64,000 nucleotides of DNA from Acanthochlamys bracteata (taxonomy: Eukaryota; Streptophyta; Magnoliopsida; Pandanales; Velloziaceae), in the NCBI GenBank assembly GCA_019914995.1, contig CM034142.1:806001-870000 (forward strand), in the 5' to 3' direction. Under the pieces are notes generated by a model that was not told the DNA's origin, ran no database searches, and saw only the letters and a program-made list of their open reading frames with translations. The position numbers and the translations under genes are program-made. Below, in pieces: positions 11,165-23,540 of the stretch (its first letter is position 1; each line of letters starts with the position of its first letter).

Positions 11165-11699
11165 GGCCAAAGACGGAGAGAGAGAGAGTAGCGAATGAAG
11201 ATTGGAAAAGAGAAGAAGAATTGAGGCAAAGCTTTGTTAAAAGAAGACCGTTTGAGTCGGCCCTTGGTTTTATCCACTGTTACCACAGTGCTGTTTCTTG
11301 GAAAGCAACAAATTTTTTTTTGGTTTTTATAAGCCGTATTTGGATCTAAGTTACTAGTTAAAATAAAATAAATAATGTAAAATAACTACGTGCATATTTT
11401 AATTATAAAAAAATTTCATTTTTATTCAAATTTAAATTTTTAATTTTTTATATATTAATTATTACTTTAAATATTGTTTTATTTTTTTCAAAATTACGTA
11501 TTTTAATTACTACATCAAATTTTATTTTTATTAAATTTGATTTTTTATTATATTTTAATTTTATATAACTCACTTTAGTAAGACTTATTCTATTGAGAAT
11601 GAAACTATCTAAATATATTGATAGTTCATTATTATTATTATGCGCATAATAAAATTTGTTTACTTCACGTTCACGTAGATATGCAATAAGGCATGTTTT

Positions 11700-11884
11700 A
11701 CCGGTGTTTGAAAAGCACTTAATTTTAACTTTGTTTTAAATAAATGTTTTAAATATTCTAAAAATTATATAAAAATAAAAATATATATCGTAAAATTTTA
11801 TTATTATTATTATTTTAGATAAAAACTTATTTAAAAAAATTTTTAAATATTTTTTATTTTATAAAAGCACTCTTAGCATCTTTT
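11700..11884. mobile_element. AT-rich MITE-like repeat
   Basis: Inverted subterminal motifs (GTGTTTGAAAAGCACTT on the left; the reverse complement of the right reads GATGCTAAGAGTGCTTTTAT) flank an A/T-rich, non-coding core. Ends are degenerate and no target duplication is visible. Confidence 0.3.
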
Positions 11885-13166
11885 AGATCATGAAAATTAA
11901 ACTGTTCACAGTTCGAATTATTTCAAACCAATGCCTAAAAAAAAAAATAAAGTCCAAAATTATTGTACATGTTTTCACATGTTCTTGCTGTTATTGTTTT
12001 CTAGCTCTATCTGTAATATTCTCATTATGAAAACACAGCATATGCTCTTTAAATATTTAATTACTCAGACAGATTTGTTTTTCCCCAATTTTTAGTTTCT
12101 CTAGTGTTACAGTTTTGTTTTTTTTGGATGAATTTTTTAATTTTTAATTCTTTCAATATTTAATAAAAAACTTACTTATTAAAAATAAGCTCATTTAAAA
12201 AAAAATAAAAATATTTTCTATTTAAAAAATATTTTATATCAAAAGCACTCACAAATTCTCACTAAGTTTGATAGCTACATCAATCCCGAAACCTGACGCC
12301 GCAACAAAAGATCCTTTGTTTGTTGTACCTAATTGATGAATGCTTACACTTAGCCTTGATAGGAACTATACAAGTAACTGTACATTCATATGAATATCTA
12401 ACATATCCTGTGAAGATAAAAAAGATAGTACTACAACCCTTCCTTTTAAAAGAAAAAAAAACACTAATAAGGGGAAAAAAACAATCCAATGAAATGCTTA
12501 TAACCAACTTAATCATTGAATAAACTTAATATGCGCATGAATGAAATTCCAAAGCTGAAGAAAGAAATCATGGGCATGATCAAGAAAGTTGCAGCAGAGA
12601 GAAATTATCAAAGTGGATGCCTATGAAACACATTATCTTTCCCCATGCTTGTGTTCAAAGAAAAAAAGCATTATCACTAAGATGTCTGGAATTCAAACAT
12701 ATATGTAACTTATCATAACTGAGTTGGATTTGTAACCTGAATTACTCACCAAAAGCATGTACAAAACAGATATAAACTCTCAATAATTACCTCTTTTCCT
12801 TTTTGACGATGCTCTCTCTTGAATGAAAAGCACGTACTAAGGTTGAGGTCTAAACAAATAGGTGACCTTCGTTTACAAACATCAACTGAAAAAGAATCAA
12901 TTGGATGTGCTACTTCTTTCCGTAGGGTGACAAATACATCCGCCAGATTGCAGAACTACAAAGGCTAAGATAATATCCAATGTAGGTATCAACATCCCTT
13001 TTGGTGCCCATAGTAGTCACAGATCAGAAGTGCTCATAAAAATCGCTGATGCACTTTTTTTCTTCTGTTAATTTGGAATTGTGGTGCAAATACCTCAGAA
13101 TTCTTAAGGAATTCTTATGTTTTCTAACCATTTTCACTCAGCTTGCCAGCAAAACTTGTATAGTAG

Positions 13167-13241
13167 CTAGCTCTTGCTAGGAGTAGCAGCCAGAAGGTAG
13201 TCTGCAGGAAGATCAACCAGTTGCAAAACATTCACTTGAAC
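13167..13241 (-). other. unassigned terminal-exon-like piece
   Basis: On the minus strand an acceptor-like ATGTAAACAG precedes an open 24-residue stretch (QVNVLQLVDLPADYLL, then AATPSKS) ending at TAG. Codon use and hydrophobicity look protein-like, but no partner exon could be found upstream (13,250-14,440), and I do not recognise the sequence. It could be a 3' UTR exon of the PPR gene, an alternative C-terminus or a gene relic. Confidence 0.3.
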
Positions 13242-14448
13242 CTGTTTACATGACAACCAATAACTGGTAAGGTGGTTATCCATGCTTGAAATCACATACC
13301 AAACTATTCTTCAATATAGATAAGCGCTACTATCTCGAATGTGACAATTAAAGTTAAATAACACACGTCATGAATAAGTAAGGTTCTATGTCCCTGTGCA
13401 TCAGTTCTAAATTACATAACTTGAGGAACCATGTCAGCCTACTTATCATGATGCAGCAGAATCTAGCTTTTTTGCATGATTGCGGTTAACTGAAATGGCA
13501 TTAATTAAATTGGTAAATAGCAAGTTGTAATCATCACATTCTTCATGCCTGATAAAGGGACACAGAAGTAAGAACACTAAACATATGTTCTTTGTTTAAC
13601 AGAGATGTAGTGAAAACCATATGAATAAAACAGTATATGTTCGAGGAAAGGTCAAGAAGTGAGTCCAAGATGATTTGAGCAAACTTGAAAAGAAGAACCA
13701 CATTCGTCCAAATCAATAAATGATCAATCATCTTATTCAAATACTACAAAAAAAGAAATGACGAAGCAAGGTTTATATCACAAAGGGCTCTTTCCTTGGT
13801 GACTAAAGCGCAAAACATCTTATTATCAACTTCCTTTGGCCAGCAATTTCCACATGTAATGCTCCTCAGAAGAGACTTCTTGCAGAACTTCAACAGTTCA
13901 TCACTTTTTTTTTCACTGAACTCAAAATTCCAAAACAACCTTCTGCTAGGAAGGATTTACAAGGCGATGTAATTAAAATGCAACTAATTTGTTTATCGGC
14001 AGATTCACGAATTCAATGAGCACTAGGAATCTCCAGAACTGATAACCATATAAGTCAGTTAGGATCGACTATACCAATTTAAAGTAAATACGAATTCCTA
14101 ATAAGCAAGTCAAATTATCAAGTACCTTTTAAAGTTGGTATTTCTTTTCAATGTTCCATGAAGTAACTGCTTCCCATTTTAAAGAAGTGAAGTATACTCA
14201 AGAGGAGGCAGCACATGGACAAACTATGTACCAACGTAATGGGATAGTCTATACATTCTATAACCTTACCACAGAGTTGCAACAGGACTCTGGCATTTCT
14301 CATGCAGCTGCAAAGGTGCAAGGTTGAATGAACTCTGGACCTCTGTTAGTAAACTGTGCAGGAATACATCCTACAAAACTTGCTCATCTATGAGCACTGC
14401 CTTCCACCAGAGCAAAACATAAAAATCACAGTAACATTATAGTATCCC

Positions 14449-16195
14449 TCATGGTTTCGCAGCAATACTTGGACTGGCAAGAACTTTAGATGCAACTTGA
14501 AATTCTAGACCTGCAGAAGAGGAACTCGAGCCTTCCAAAGCCTCCAAAAAGAACTTCTTGTTAGGAACTATCCCCTGTCGATCCATGTGCTGCAACAATT
14601 TATCAAGTAGGTTTTTCATGTTTGCTTTAGTGTAAGCCTTGTAAAGCAGCTTAAAAGTTGATCCATTTGGCTGAAGACCTTTTATAATGGCTGTATCCAA
14701 AAGATCATGTGCTTCACCAAGCAGCCCATTAATGCAATAAACATCAAGCATTGCATTCAGAGTTGAAACATGCACCTCCTGGTCATTCATCATTTCATCA
14801 AAAACTTCTCTGGCTCTTGAAACACAGTCGCAGTAGCCATACATTGTGATAAGATTTTCATATGTCACAAAACTCGGTATGAAGCCCATGTTTTTCATCT
14901 TCATAAAGACTGATTCTGCTCTCTCTCTAAGGCGCGCTTTCCCGTAATTCATTATCATAGAATTAAATGTCACAAGAGTCGGCTTCTCCTTTGAGCGCAG
15001 CAAACTCTTAAAAACTTGCTCCATTTTATCAAATGCATGCCGCTTCCCATATGAATCAATCAGTAAATTGAATGTGATTGCATTCGGTTTACACTGATTG
15101 GTCTTCATACGCAGAAGAACACCCTCCATCTCTTTAAGCATGCCATTCTTTCCATACGCATCCATGACACCATTATAGGTATAGACATCAGGAGAAACAC
15201 TACTTTCTTCGAGTTCCTTAAATAAGCCATCAACTTGATTTACATTCCCAGCTTGGGCAAATGCTCTTAACAGAATGTTATATGTGACTGTGTTAGGTCG
15301 GCATCTTTCCAAGCCTTTCATCTTCTCAAAGTACCCCAAAGCTTTCGCCAAGGCCTTAGCCTTATCTTTTGAATGAAGATGTGCCGTAATCAGTGAGTTA
15401 TAGACAGATGTATCAGGTCTACAACCACTGCTTCTCATCTCAGAAAACAACCACATTGCCATCCTTGTTTTGCCTTGCTTTCCCATAACTGATATTAACT
15501 TTGAGTATATACCATTGTCTGCAATATACCATCTTTGTTTCTGCATCCATCGAAAAACCTACACACAGGAATTATCATAAACTTCATAAATCTCTATACA
15601 TCTTTCAAAAAGTATGAGATCATCTTACTATTGAAAATAAACTACAGTCAAAAAATTAAAACAAACAAACAGTTACTGTTGGATGGAATTAAAGCAAATG
15701 TCTTAAAAAGAAGATTTCACAAAAATGTCGCAAGACATCTAACTTAAATATTTTTAACGCACACACATATGCTCTTGTTTAATTTTCCTGATTTCTAAAA
15801 CGCATCAAGTCAGTATACATACAATCACTCACAACAACAACATAACTAAATATTACATAACCAAAAAAATAAAACTTGTTCTTGAAATCGAACGAAATGA
15901 AACAAACCTCGAGGCACTGAATCCATCCATTACGCTTCCCAAGTTCTTCAAACAACAAGAAGCAATGCTCCGTTCTCAAAACTCTCACATGCTTATCTAG
16001 CACCGGAACCAACGGTCTCCGCTGCTGCTCATCACCACCAACAACGAATGAAGGAGAAGAAGAAGATTTCTTGAGTATCAATCGAACGAGCTCCTCAGCG
16101 TCTGACCTCGCCGCCGATTTCTCCGCGACTCTCCGCCGTTGAGGTTTAACTCCAGCGAAGCAAGCCAGCGCAGGAACTGTTGCTGCACCAATCAT
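14449..16195 (-). CDS. EMB2453: pentatricopeptide repeat protein, EMB2453/PPR5-like
   Basis: Two exons, 15908-16195 and 14449-15558, join in phase 0 (CTCGAG/GTTTGT...GTGTAG/GTTTTT), giving 465 residues. The N-terminus is a basic, Ser/Ala-rich chloroplast-transit-like segment. From about residue 85 the sequence follows plant EMB2453: GWIQCLEVFRWMQKQRWYI, then tandem 35-residue PPR units such as PDTSVYNSLITAHLH, PNTVTYNILLRAFAQAG, PDVYTYNGVMDAYGKNG and PNAITFNLLIDSYGK. The maize orthologue PPR5 binds and stabilises chloroplast trnG-UCC precursor and aids its splicing; loss is embryo- or seedling-lethal. The C-terminal tail after FFLEALEG is short and Ser-rich compared with Arabidopsis. The gene lies head to head with ATPD, about 980 bases away. 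Confidence 0.88.
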
Positions 16196-16242
16196 GGCTG
16201 GATAATGATTAGGTCCATCGATGGGTTACTTATTATGTTATA

Positions 16243-16273
16243 TGGGCTTTATGGAAGCTTCTATTAAAGCCCA
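16243..16273. promoter_or_regulatory. paired site II motifs upstream of the PPR gene
   Basis: TGGGCT at 16,243-16,248 and AGCCCA at 16,268-16,273 lie 48-78 bases above the PPR start codon. TGGGCY elements bind TCP factors and are typical of housekeeping organelle-related genes in plants. Seen as motifs; function inferred. Confidence 0.4.
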
Positions 16274-17177
16274 TTTGTTCTATTTCAGCATTGTTAATGA
16301 AAAAGAGTTTTGATAAGAACTTTTTAATAATTTTTTTTAAATGAATTTATTATTTAAGTTTATATAAATAAAGATATATAATAATTTATAATTATTATTA
16401 ATTCATTATTAAATTTATGAAATTTTAAAATATTACGATATTTATTAAAATAAAGAATAAAAAATTAAAATTAAAGCATAAATTATATTGTACAGTTTTT
16501 AGGATTGGATTAGCATACCATTTGTCTATGAAAATTACGGTACTATGAAATATATTTATATTAGATAGAATATTATAATATAATTCAATAAAATATATTA
16601 TTTTAATAAAAATATAATATTTAATATAATAAATGACACAAAATATAAAAAAATTTTACGTAATCAGTTTAATTGTTTATTTGATATTTTTTATATTCTA
16701 AAAAATACTTATTATTTTCAATAATTTTTTTAAATATTATATAAATTTATTTAAAATTTAAAATTATAAAAAATTAGATATAGTAAATATTTAATATATT
16801 TTTGATTTTATAAAACTTCTATATACTCAAATATCTAGAACAATGGTATTTCATTGATGAACCTAAAATTCCACTCATTCCTTTCCTCTGTGCCACAAAT
16901 ACGAGAACCAGCTTAATCATCAGCACCAAACAAAATCCACAACTAAATAAATCTTGACCGTCCAATCACTATCCAGTCTCGAATCGCAACCGTTAAAGTT
17001 GCTTGGACCATCTTCTTTCCACTCAGTCCACTCAAACTGCGCCATCAAAGATAACTCACCTCTTCATTACCGTCCGATCCTTCTTCAAATCTTTGCCGTT
17101 CATTCTACCTCCATATATTCGTACACCCCCGCTCTTTGTGCGAAGTTGAACAACGCAATTTTCGAACCAAATAAGAA
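16274..17177. other. PPR-ATPD divergent intergenic region
   Basis: Positions 16,290-16,840 are A/T-rich MITE-like debris; 16,850-17,177 is more balanced and should contain the ATPD promoter and leader (a TATA-like CCATATATTC at 17,111). An ORF beginning at 16,954 overlaps ATPD in another frame and is not supported. Confidence 0.45.
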
Positions 17178-17921
17178 ATGGCCACCGCCGGTCTCCGCCT
17201 CTCCGCTATCGCCGCCGCTGTCCGTCTTCCCTCCGCCTCTCTCCGCCGCCACGTTAGCACTCAATCCCTTCGTTTCCACGTCAATTCCCCATCTCTCCGC
17301 CTATTATCATCTTCCACATCATTTCGCCGTCGTCAGCGAAATGGTGGAGCTACAATGATGGACACCGCCGCTTCGAGCTACGCTAACGCAATCGCCGACG
17401 TTGCAAAATCGAACAACACGCTTGAAGCAACACTCGCCGACATGGAGAAGCTCGATAGAGCATTCTCTGACAGCTCGATTCAGTCTTATTTCGCCAACCC
17501 AACGGTTTCGATCGAGAAAAAACAAGAATTGATTTCGGAGATCTCGAAATCGAGTGAGCTTCAACCACACGTTACAAATTTCTTGAACATTTTGGTTGAA
17601 ATGGGAAGGATTGACATAATCAAAGAAATAATTAAGAATTTTGAAGCTGCTTATAATGGGATTACCGGGACTGAAGTTGCTGTGGTGACTTCGGTGGTTA
17701 AGCTCGAGCAGCAACACTTGGCACAAATTGCTGCGACAGTGCAGAAGCTTACAAAGGCAAAGAATGTTAGGATTAAGACCGCGATTGATCCTTCGCTCGT
17801 TGCAGGATTTACTGTCCGGTACGGGTCCTCGGGATCGAAGCTGATTGATATGAGTGTTAGGAAACAGCTCGATGAGATTGCAGCACAGCTTGATTTTGCC
17901 AACATTATGCTTGTATCATGA
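17178..17921 (+). CDS. ATPD: chloroplast ATP synthase delta subunit (CF1 delta)
   Basis: An intronless 247-residue protein. CF1 delta sits on top of the catalytic head and links it to the peripheral stator of the thylakoid ATP synthase. Residues 1-60 are a Ser/Arg/Ala-rich transit peptide (MATAGLRLSAIAAAVRLPSA). The mature part begins near TAASSYANAIADVAKSNNTL and follows the OSCP/delta family: FANPTVSIEKKQELI, NFLNILVEMGRIDII, AEVAV-like VAVVTSVVKLE, LTKAKNVRIKT, and the C-terminal signature DPSLVAGFTVRYGSSGSKLI followed by DMSVRKQLDEIA. The start ATG has a good plant context (AAGAAATGGCC). Length matches the family (about 235-250 residues). Chloroplast rather than mitochondrial assignment rests on the overall match to plant atpD. 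Confidence 0.93.
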   Translation: MATAGLRLSAIAAAVRLPSASLRRHVSTQSLRFHVNSPSLRLLSSSTSFRRRQRNGGATMMDTAASSYANAIADVAKSNNTLEATLADMEKLDRAFSDSSIQSYFANPTVSIEKKQELISEISKSSELQPHVTNFLNILVEMGRIDIIKEIIKNFEAAYNGITGTEVAVVTSVVKLEQQHLAQIAATVQKLTKAKNVRIKTAIDPSLVAGFTVRYGSSGSKLIDMSVRKQLDEIAAQLDFANIMLVS

Positions 17922-18863
17922 AGACGAACAGAGGTGATTAATGTTTCTGTGCTTATTATTTTCTTGTTGTTTTCTGTATTTGTCTCTGTTGTTTGTTTTG
18001 ATGCGTAGGACCTTCTTATGATGAATTGTGGCAATTTGTACATGTTCACTACAATGTATCCATGTATGTGATGATAGTATGTAATAATTACTAGAAGTAC
18101 GGAAACTCCAGTGTTCATGCCTGGATCTCTTGTTGTTTGCCATCGAATGTGGTTCGCAAATTTTGTGGTTTGTTTGTGATAGTTGTTTAGTTGATGTCTT
18201 TACAAGATACTAAACCACTTTCCTTCAGAAAAATTGTTAAGGCTCGAATTTGGTCTGTAAGTAGTTATAAGAAGGAAAAGTGCCTAGTATTATCACTATT
18301 TTAGCTATGACTTTATGTGAGAACTGATTTGATATTGTTTTACATGGTATACATGGATTGAAGTGGTAAAGGATTATGCGTACTGTGCACATAGATGAAT
18401 ATTTTACACCTTTTTCATATGTGTCTGATTTGTTTGATTGAGATAAATGTTTTATACCCGCATATGTGATATCATATGTTCCAGTTTTGTATCTGCACGA
18501 AGTATGAATCTATGTTTATTCCTTATGACGCTTAGATAAACTTAGCATAGTGTCATTCAGTTTGCTCATTAGAATTGGAACAGTTTCGTTGATTCAATAC
18601 TGGCTAATATTAACAAATGAGGGCATGTTACTTAGCCAATAAACTAACAGAAAAATGACCTACTAATGTCACCTAATGAGCTACTAGAGATACATACATT
18701 CACTTAAAAATGGACTTAACTTCTTAATGGTAAGTCCTAAGTCTACAAGAAACAGTTTAAGAATGCTTTTTTTCTTTGTCTTCATGTTAGCGTTTCCTTT
18801 GTAAGACCGTTTGAAGCCAATAAGAAGCAACGCATAGTGATTCTGGTGCTGTGATGGCGGAAG
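17922..18863. other. intergenic region between ATPD and EPF2
   Basis: Two convergent 3' flanks. Apart from 3' UTR sequence on both sides I see no coding frame, repeat or RNA gene. An ORF on the minus strand at 17,651-18,118 is an antisense shadow of ATPD. Confidence 0.5.
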
Positions 18864-19443
18864 TCAGTTAGAAGGAACATGGTAGTATTTTCCCCTACAC
18901 GTGCATCTGTAGACAATAGGGCATGACTCGCTATGGAGCACTTGAAGCTAACCATCACCCTCTTGCATGGAAAGCATGGACCACAAGCATGTGAGCAGTC
19001 TGGCAAACTTGAACCTGTTGCATAGGTCTCCACCAAAAGATCCTTATCACTCTTTTCCTGCTCAATAACACAAAAACCACCATCACCTTTTCGAATGGTT
19101 TTCCATGTTTAGCAATGCTATTTGATATGATTTTCAAGAACTATATGGATTTAGTATTCTTTCACTAAAGCAAATTTTCCTGTTGGACTAGTTACCTTTG
19201 AGGCAGCAAGTCTTTGCACTTTTCCTAACACTCTATTGCTTAATGCATCCGTTGTAATTTCTGCAACTTCGTTAATGAAATGTTTGAGGTAAGCAGAAAT
19301 CAGGATACATGATAAGGTAGAAACTTGAAAATAGAAAACTAACCTGGAGTTGCTTGAAGACCTTCACTGTGGGTGAAGAGCAATAGTAGAGAGAAGATAG
19401 CAAACAATAGCTTGACCATATATCTCATGTCCCTTCCCTTCAT
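18864..19443 (-). pseudogene. EPF2: EPF2-like secreted cysteine-rich peptide, 1-nt frameshift in last exon
   Basis: Exons on the minus strand are 19344-19443, 19196-19260 and 18864-19057, with clean splice sites and phases, giving about 119 residues, the size of Arabidopsis EPF2. Residues 10-30 are a signal peptide (MVKLLFAIFSLLLLF). The mature domain starts TGSSLPDCSHACGPC then PCKRVMVSFKCSIA, nearly as in EPF2, whose peptide limits entry into the stomatal lineage through ERECTA-family receptors and TMM. One base is missing near 18,928-18,931: after SIA the frame shifts, while the other frame continues CPIVYRCTCRGKYYHVPSN and stop, which is the expected EPF2 ending with the last cysteines. 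As given, the peptide would lose those cysteines. Either a real lesion or a sequence error. Confidence 0.82.
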
Positions 19444-20959
19444 TGTGGTGACCTTTTAGTAGTATTAGTGTTTGCAAATGTGAATCATTGCTAAGGGATG
19501 GAAGAGACTATGTGAAAGGTAAGTGAGCAAGGTTTTCTAGGAAGGCATGGATAAGGAGTTGAAAGCAAGAGTTGCAGTGGAGTATGATGGTATATATATA
19601 TGGGACTAGAGCAAGGAGTACTTAATGAAGGGAGCATAGTATCTTTGATGAATATCACATGATCCATGACCACACTGGCTGTAAAAGATTCACATGAATT
19701 CTTGTGTCATTAAAAAAGTGAAAAAAAAGAGAGAAAAGAACAGAGCTTCAAGAGTTGTGAGGGAAACGAAAATGCATGCTTCAAGTGTTGGTTTCATAAT
19801 TATAAGTTTTCTCCAAGTTCTTGTACCTTACATAATAGTTCTTCTGTGCATTTTACATGTAATGAACTTGTTGTAAAGTTTACATGCTCGCTTTTGTGAT
19901 TTATATATTTTTCTCCATAATTTGTACTTTATCCTGATCCTTAAACTCAATCTTTGTAATGCCATTATCTGATGTGCTCGGATACCTTTGACTTTAATGC
20001 ATTTAAATGAAAAATGCCAAGTTAAATGGTGTTTCACTCTTTCAGAATCAAATTAATCGGGTTTTCAACTATGTCAGTTTAAACCAGATGTTTCTGATAT
20101 TCTCATTCTGTTGAAATTTTGAGTGCCTGGAATATCTTTCGATCTTTTCCGTTGATTGGTATCATTTGAATGGCCTGGCAGTGCACTGAAGTAGTAGTCA
20201 TGAGAATTTATTGCTATCATTTGGAAGATGGTCCATTGAAGTTATTCACGTGCACACGCACCACTAATCAAATTGATGAACTTACAAGTAATGGTTCTTT
20301 CAAGGGGTCCATGAGTTTTTGTGTGTCCTGTTTACTCTCCTGAGTGTTGAATGAAGTTCTTCAAATCATGAATGGAGCCTTGGGCTTGATTTATAATTGC
20401 ATTCATTGCCTGCTTCTGAATGCATTGCTGCAGCAACTGCTGGTGAGTTTGGTATTGGACTTATTTGTTTATAAGCGTTTCTTTAGCAGCATAGCTATGC
20501 TAGAACTCGAATCTTTGTCTGGTATTGCTTTTCGGTGTGGTTTGAGATTGCTTTTTATCTACTTTAACTCTGATTTTTTATTTCATATTTTTAAATAAAT
20601 TTTCTACAGTATTTTTTAAAAGAAAAATTTTTTAAAAGTTTTTTTTTTCAAAAGTACTTAATAACATCTTGTTTGAATGTTCTAAAGATGAAAAAAAAGT
20701 ATTTAGATGCGCTTTTATTTACAATTTTAAGTTGTAGGTTGTTTAGATGAATGAAGAGCAGACATCCATAGACATTCTTAGCTGGAGAATGCAATCCGTT
20801 GTAATTCTTTTTTTGTTCCCCTTTTAAAATTAATAATCAAAGAATAAGAAATTGAATGAGTTTGATAAGGATAAGTCATGAGATTCGTGATAACGCCCCC
20901 CAAGTCATTAATAATATTAATTGACATTGTAGAAGGGACACACACCCCTTACAAAATGC
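19444..20959. other. intergenic region between EPF2 and tRNA-Trp
   Basis: Contains the EPF2 promoter (to about 19,700), then unassigned sequence. Short ORFs here show no recognisable domain and unremarkable composition. A/T-rich debris occupies 20,585-20,720. Confidence 0.5.
19591..19602 (-). promoter_or_regulatory. TATA box of the EPF2-like gene
   Basis: On the minus strand, CCCATATATATATACC lies about 150 bases upstream of the EPF2 start codon, a normal TATA position for a short-leader plant gene. No other candidate is as clear in this flank. Confidence 0.45.
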
Positions 20960-21031
20960 GGATCCGTGGCGCAATGGTAGCGCGTCTGACTCCAGATCAG
21001 AAGGTTGCGTGTTCGATTCACGTCGGGTTCA
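20960..21031 (+). tRNA. tRNA-Trp (anticodon CCA)
   Basis: The 72-base gene folds into a full cloverleaf. The acceptor stem GGATCCG pairs with CGGGTTC (one G-U and one U-G), the discriminator is A, the anticodon loop CTCCAGA carries CCA at 20,992-20,994, and the internal promoters are the A box TGGCGCAATGG and B box GTTCGATTC. No CCA is encoded and no intron is present, as usual for plant nuclear tRNA-Trp. The downstream run of T at 21,060 may end Pol III transcription. Confidence 0.95.
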
Positions 21032-21613
21032 AAACCCCGAACTATTAATCCGCCTATATTTTTTAATAAAATTTATACAAATTTTATAAATTATTTTTAA
21101 AATATAAAAATATTATACGTCATAAAATTTAAAATATTATTATTTATTTTATCAAAAGTACTTTTAAATATCTCTATAATAGAGTTTTGGAGACAAATTA
21201 TTTGCATGAAAATGTTATCATGTCAATGTTTAAGGGTCTTGCAACAATGCTAGTGAACATGAACAATTTGGTTTAGTGCGTTTACTTTGCGGGTGAAGTG
21301 AAATTTTTAGATGAAGTGGAATTTTTAGAAGGTAAATTTAAAAATATTTAATAAAAATAAAATTTTATATTAATTATATATTTATAGTAAATTTTAAAGT
21401 TGAATTAAAAAAAAAATTTATTGCTTAAAAAAATATTTTAACTTTTGTATGTATTTTATGTTAAAAATAAGTTTAAAAAAAGTAGAATTTGGAATGTTGA
21501 TAAATACGTACTTAGCAAACTTTTGGTTTCATAAATATCAGAAAATGCTTACTATAATTATATTGCAGGATTTTACAGATGACTGGCGAGCTTCACTGAA
21601 TAATATCAATTGA

Positions 21614-21841
21614 GGGCGTTTGGCATTACTTAATTAAAAATTAATTTTTTAATTTTTTAATAAATATTTAAAAAATTTATTTAAAAATTAAAAATATAGA
21701 AAAAATATTACATATTAAGATTTTTTTATTACATATTTTTATTAATTTTTTAGTCAAAATAGTACAACTTATTTTTAAAAAAAATAAAAATATTTTTTAT
21801 TTAGAAAAAAACTCTATTTTAAAAATACTCTTAAATGACCC
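21614..21841. mobile_element. short AT-rich MITE
   Basis: The left end GAGGGCGTTTGGCATTACTT and the reverse complement of the right end, GAGGGGTCATTTAAGAGT, are degenerate inverted repeats around a non-coding A/T core of about 190 bases. No target duplication could be defined. It belongs to the same loose group as the 7793 and 32,583 elements. Confidence 0.45.
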
Positions 21842-23540
21842 CTCTTGCAAGTTTGAACATAGTATGATGTTTAAGGTGTGTTCTGTTGCATCCCACTAAA
21901 AATCTGCATAGGAGTAATAAATAAAAATAAACAAGAATAAAATTAAACAAGAGTAGATTATTCGGATGGAGACGAGAATAAGAATAATAATTTATCTCGT
22001 CTTGTTTGAATATATTAATAAGATTAATGAAGAGTACGTAATTATTCTTATTTGGTAACTGAAAAGTAAATAAAAATAATTTTTATAAAAAGACTGAGAT
22101 ATTCTTTTTGTGTTTTTAGGAAAGCATGGTGTCGTGCACCCTCTCCATAGCTTGGAGTTTGTTGAGCTTGCTGCAGATAACAGACCATTTTTTCTTTGGT
22201 ATTTGATTGATATGCATTTTTGACAGCTCCTACTGTTTGTGATCTTTTTTAAGAATTTTGCGAATCAATAAATACATGAATGTATACTGAAGGGCATTTT
22301 CAAAAAGAAATGCCCAAAGAGTATCTGTATGGATATGGATATGCATATGGATACTAGCATCAGATTTTTGCATAGAGAGTATGCTAACTGCAGTATTTCC
22401 TGAGAGGATGCTAACTGCAGTATTATTCCATTAACAAGTAATGTTGCATATTGAATGAAAACCAAGCAATCCAAGATTCAACTGCAGTATTGCCAACAAT
22501 AAGGAAAAAAATACAATGATCTCTACGGGTTACAACTTCTGTGTTACAATCTAAATTAACATAAAATTAATAGAAAAACAGTATATGTATTGCTTAGGGT
22601 AATAGAATAGCTGCACGAAAATAAATCAATGATAATCTTATTGATTTGTTCGACAAAGAAAACAAATAGTATACCAATCAGCTATACATTACTGCTTAGT
22701 TCAACAGAGCATGCATACAAAGCAATTGAAGAAACAGCTGCTGTGGAGCCTGAGAGCATCTATCATGTCATCTTCAAGGCCGAATTTAAGGATGTTCTTA
22801 ACCATGGTTGAGTCGATTTTCCTAACACACATAGAGCAACATATGGACTATATAAATCATCAAGAGCTGAGGTGCATTACAGAACTAGAAAAAAATCATG
22901 AAAGATGGGAAGAAAAATAAAAATTTTCGTGTGCACTTCACTAACAGATTTGAGTGCAACTTTTCAGATAAATTTTTTACAAGCTAGACTCATGCCTTTG
23001 ACACGAAATTCTGAAGACATGACGTTTTGCACATTCACTACGAGACCAGAATAAATGATTCAACATGCAGTAACAAAACAAGCTAATAATAATCGACAAA
23101 GTGTTGAATATAAGGTTAATTGTCATATCATGAACAAAATGCTTAATTCCTTAAAGAATCTGTAGACACAAATTCAGTTGTTAATATCTGTTAACATTTC
23201 AATATCCAAAATATGAGATTATTCTAGAATTCTATTCTTTAGAGTTATCTATTTAAATATTTTTTAGATTGTTAAATGTAAACTCTAGTTTCACTAGAAA
23301 ATAAGTTCTCAAAGCACCTTCTGCTACCAAAACTCAAGTGCAAATAGATACTTTTCTTCTCTTAATCACTTTCATTTTTTTAGAAAAATCATAACTCCAC
23401 TTTGCTCCAATACAATTTTCCTCAAAAGAAGAAAATTGAAAGGTTGAATGTGTTGAAACCTTTTCCTCAAAAGCAGAAAATTTAACCTCGTTGTAAAAGA
23501 AAGTGGTACTGAATTGATGGAGGGCGAATGCGAGCTCATG

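Larger units (their letters stand above)
11171..14448. other. intergenic region between GGT and the PPR gene
   Basis: Starting at the GGT 5' leader (a CT-rich run at about 11,176-11,190), it continues into A/T-rich transposon debris (11,340-12,250). From 12,500 to 14,448 base composition is more balanced and may include the long 3' UTR, possibly spliced, of the PPR gene on the minus strand. One short exon-like piece (13,167-13,241) is listed separately. Nothing else is recognisable as coding. Confidence 0.5.

Noticed and set aside
10889-11170. Hydrophobic 93-residue minus-strand ORF resembling a membrane protein
   Set aside because: It lies in GGT intron 1; only its first ATGGCTG is exon, and the rest is T-rich intron.
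16954-17358. 134-residue ORF overlapping the ATPD start
   Set aside because: Pro/Ser/Leu-rich frame shifted relative to the clear ATPD transit peptide; no separate support.
17319-17726. Antisense ORFs in ATPD
   Set aside because: Shadows of a well-conserved intronless gene; no splice or family support.
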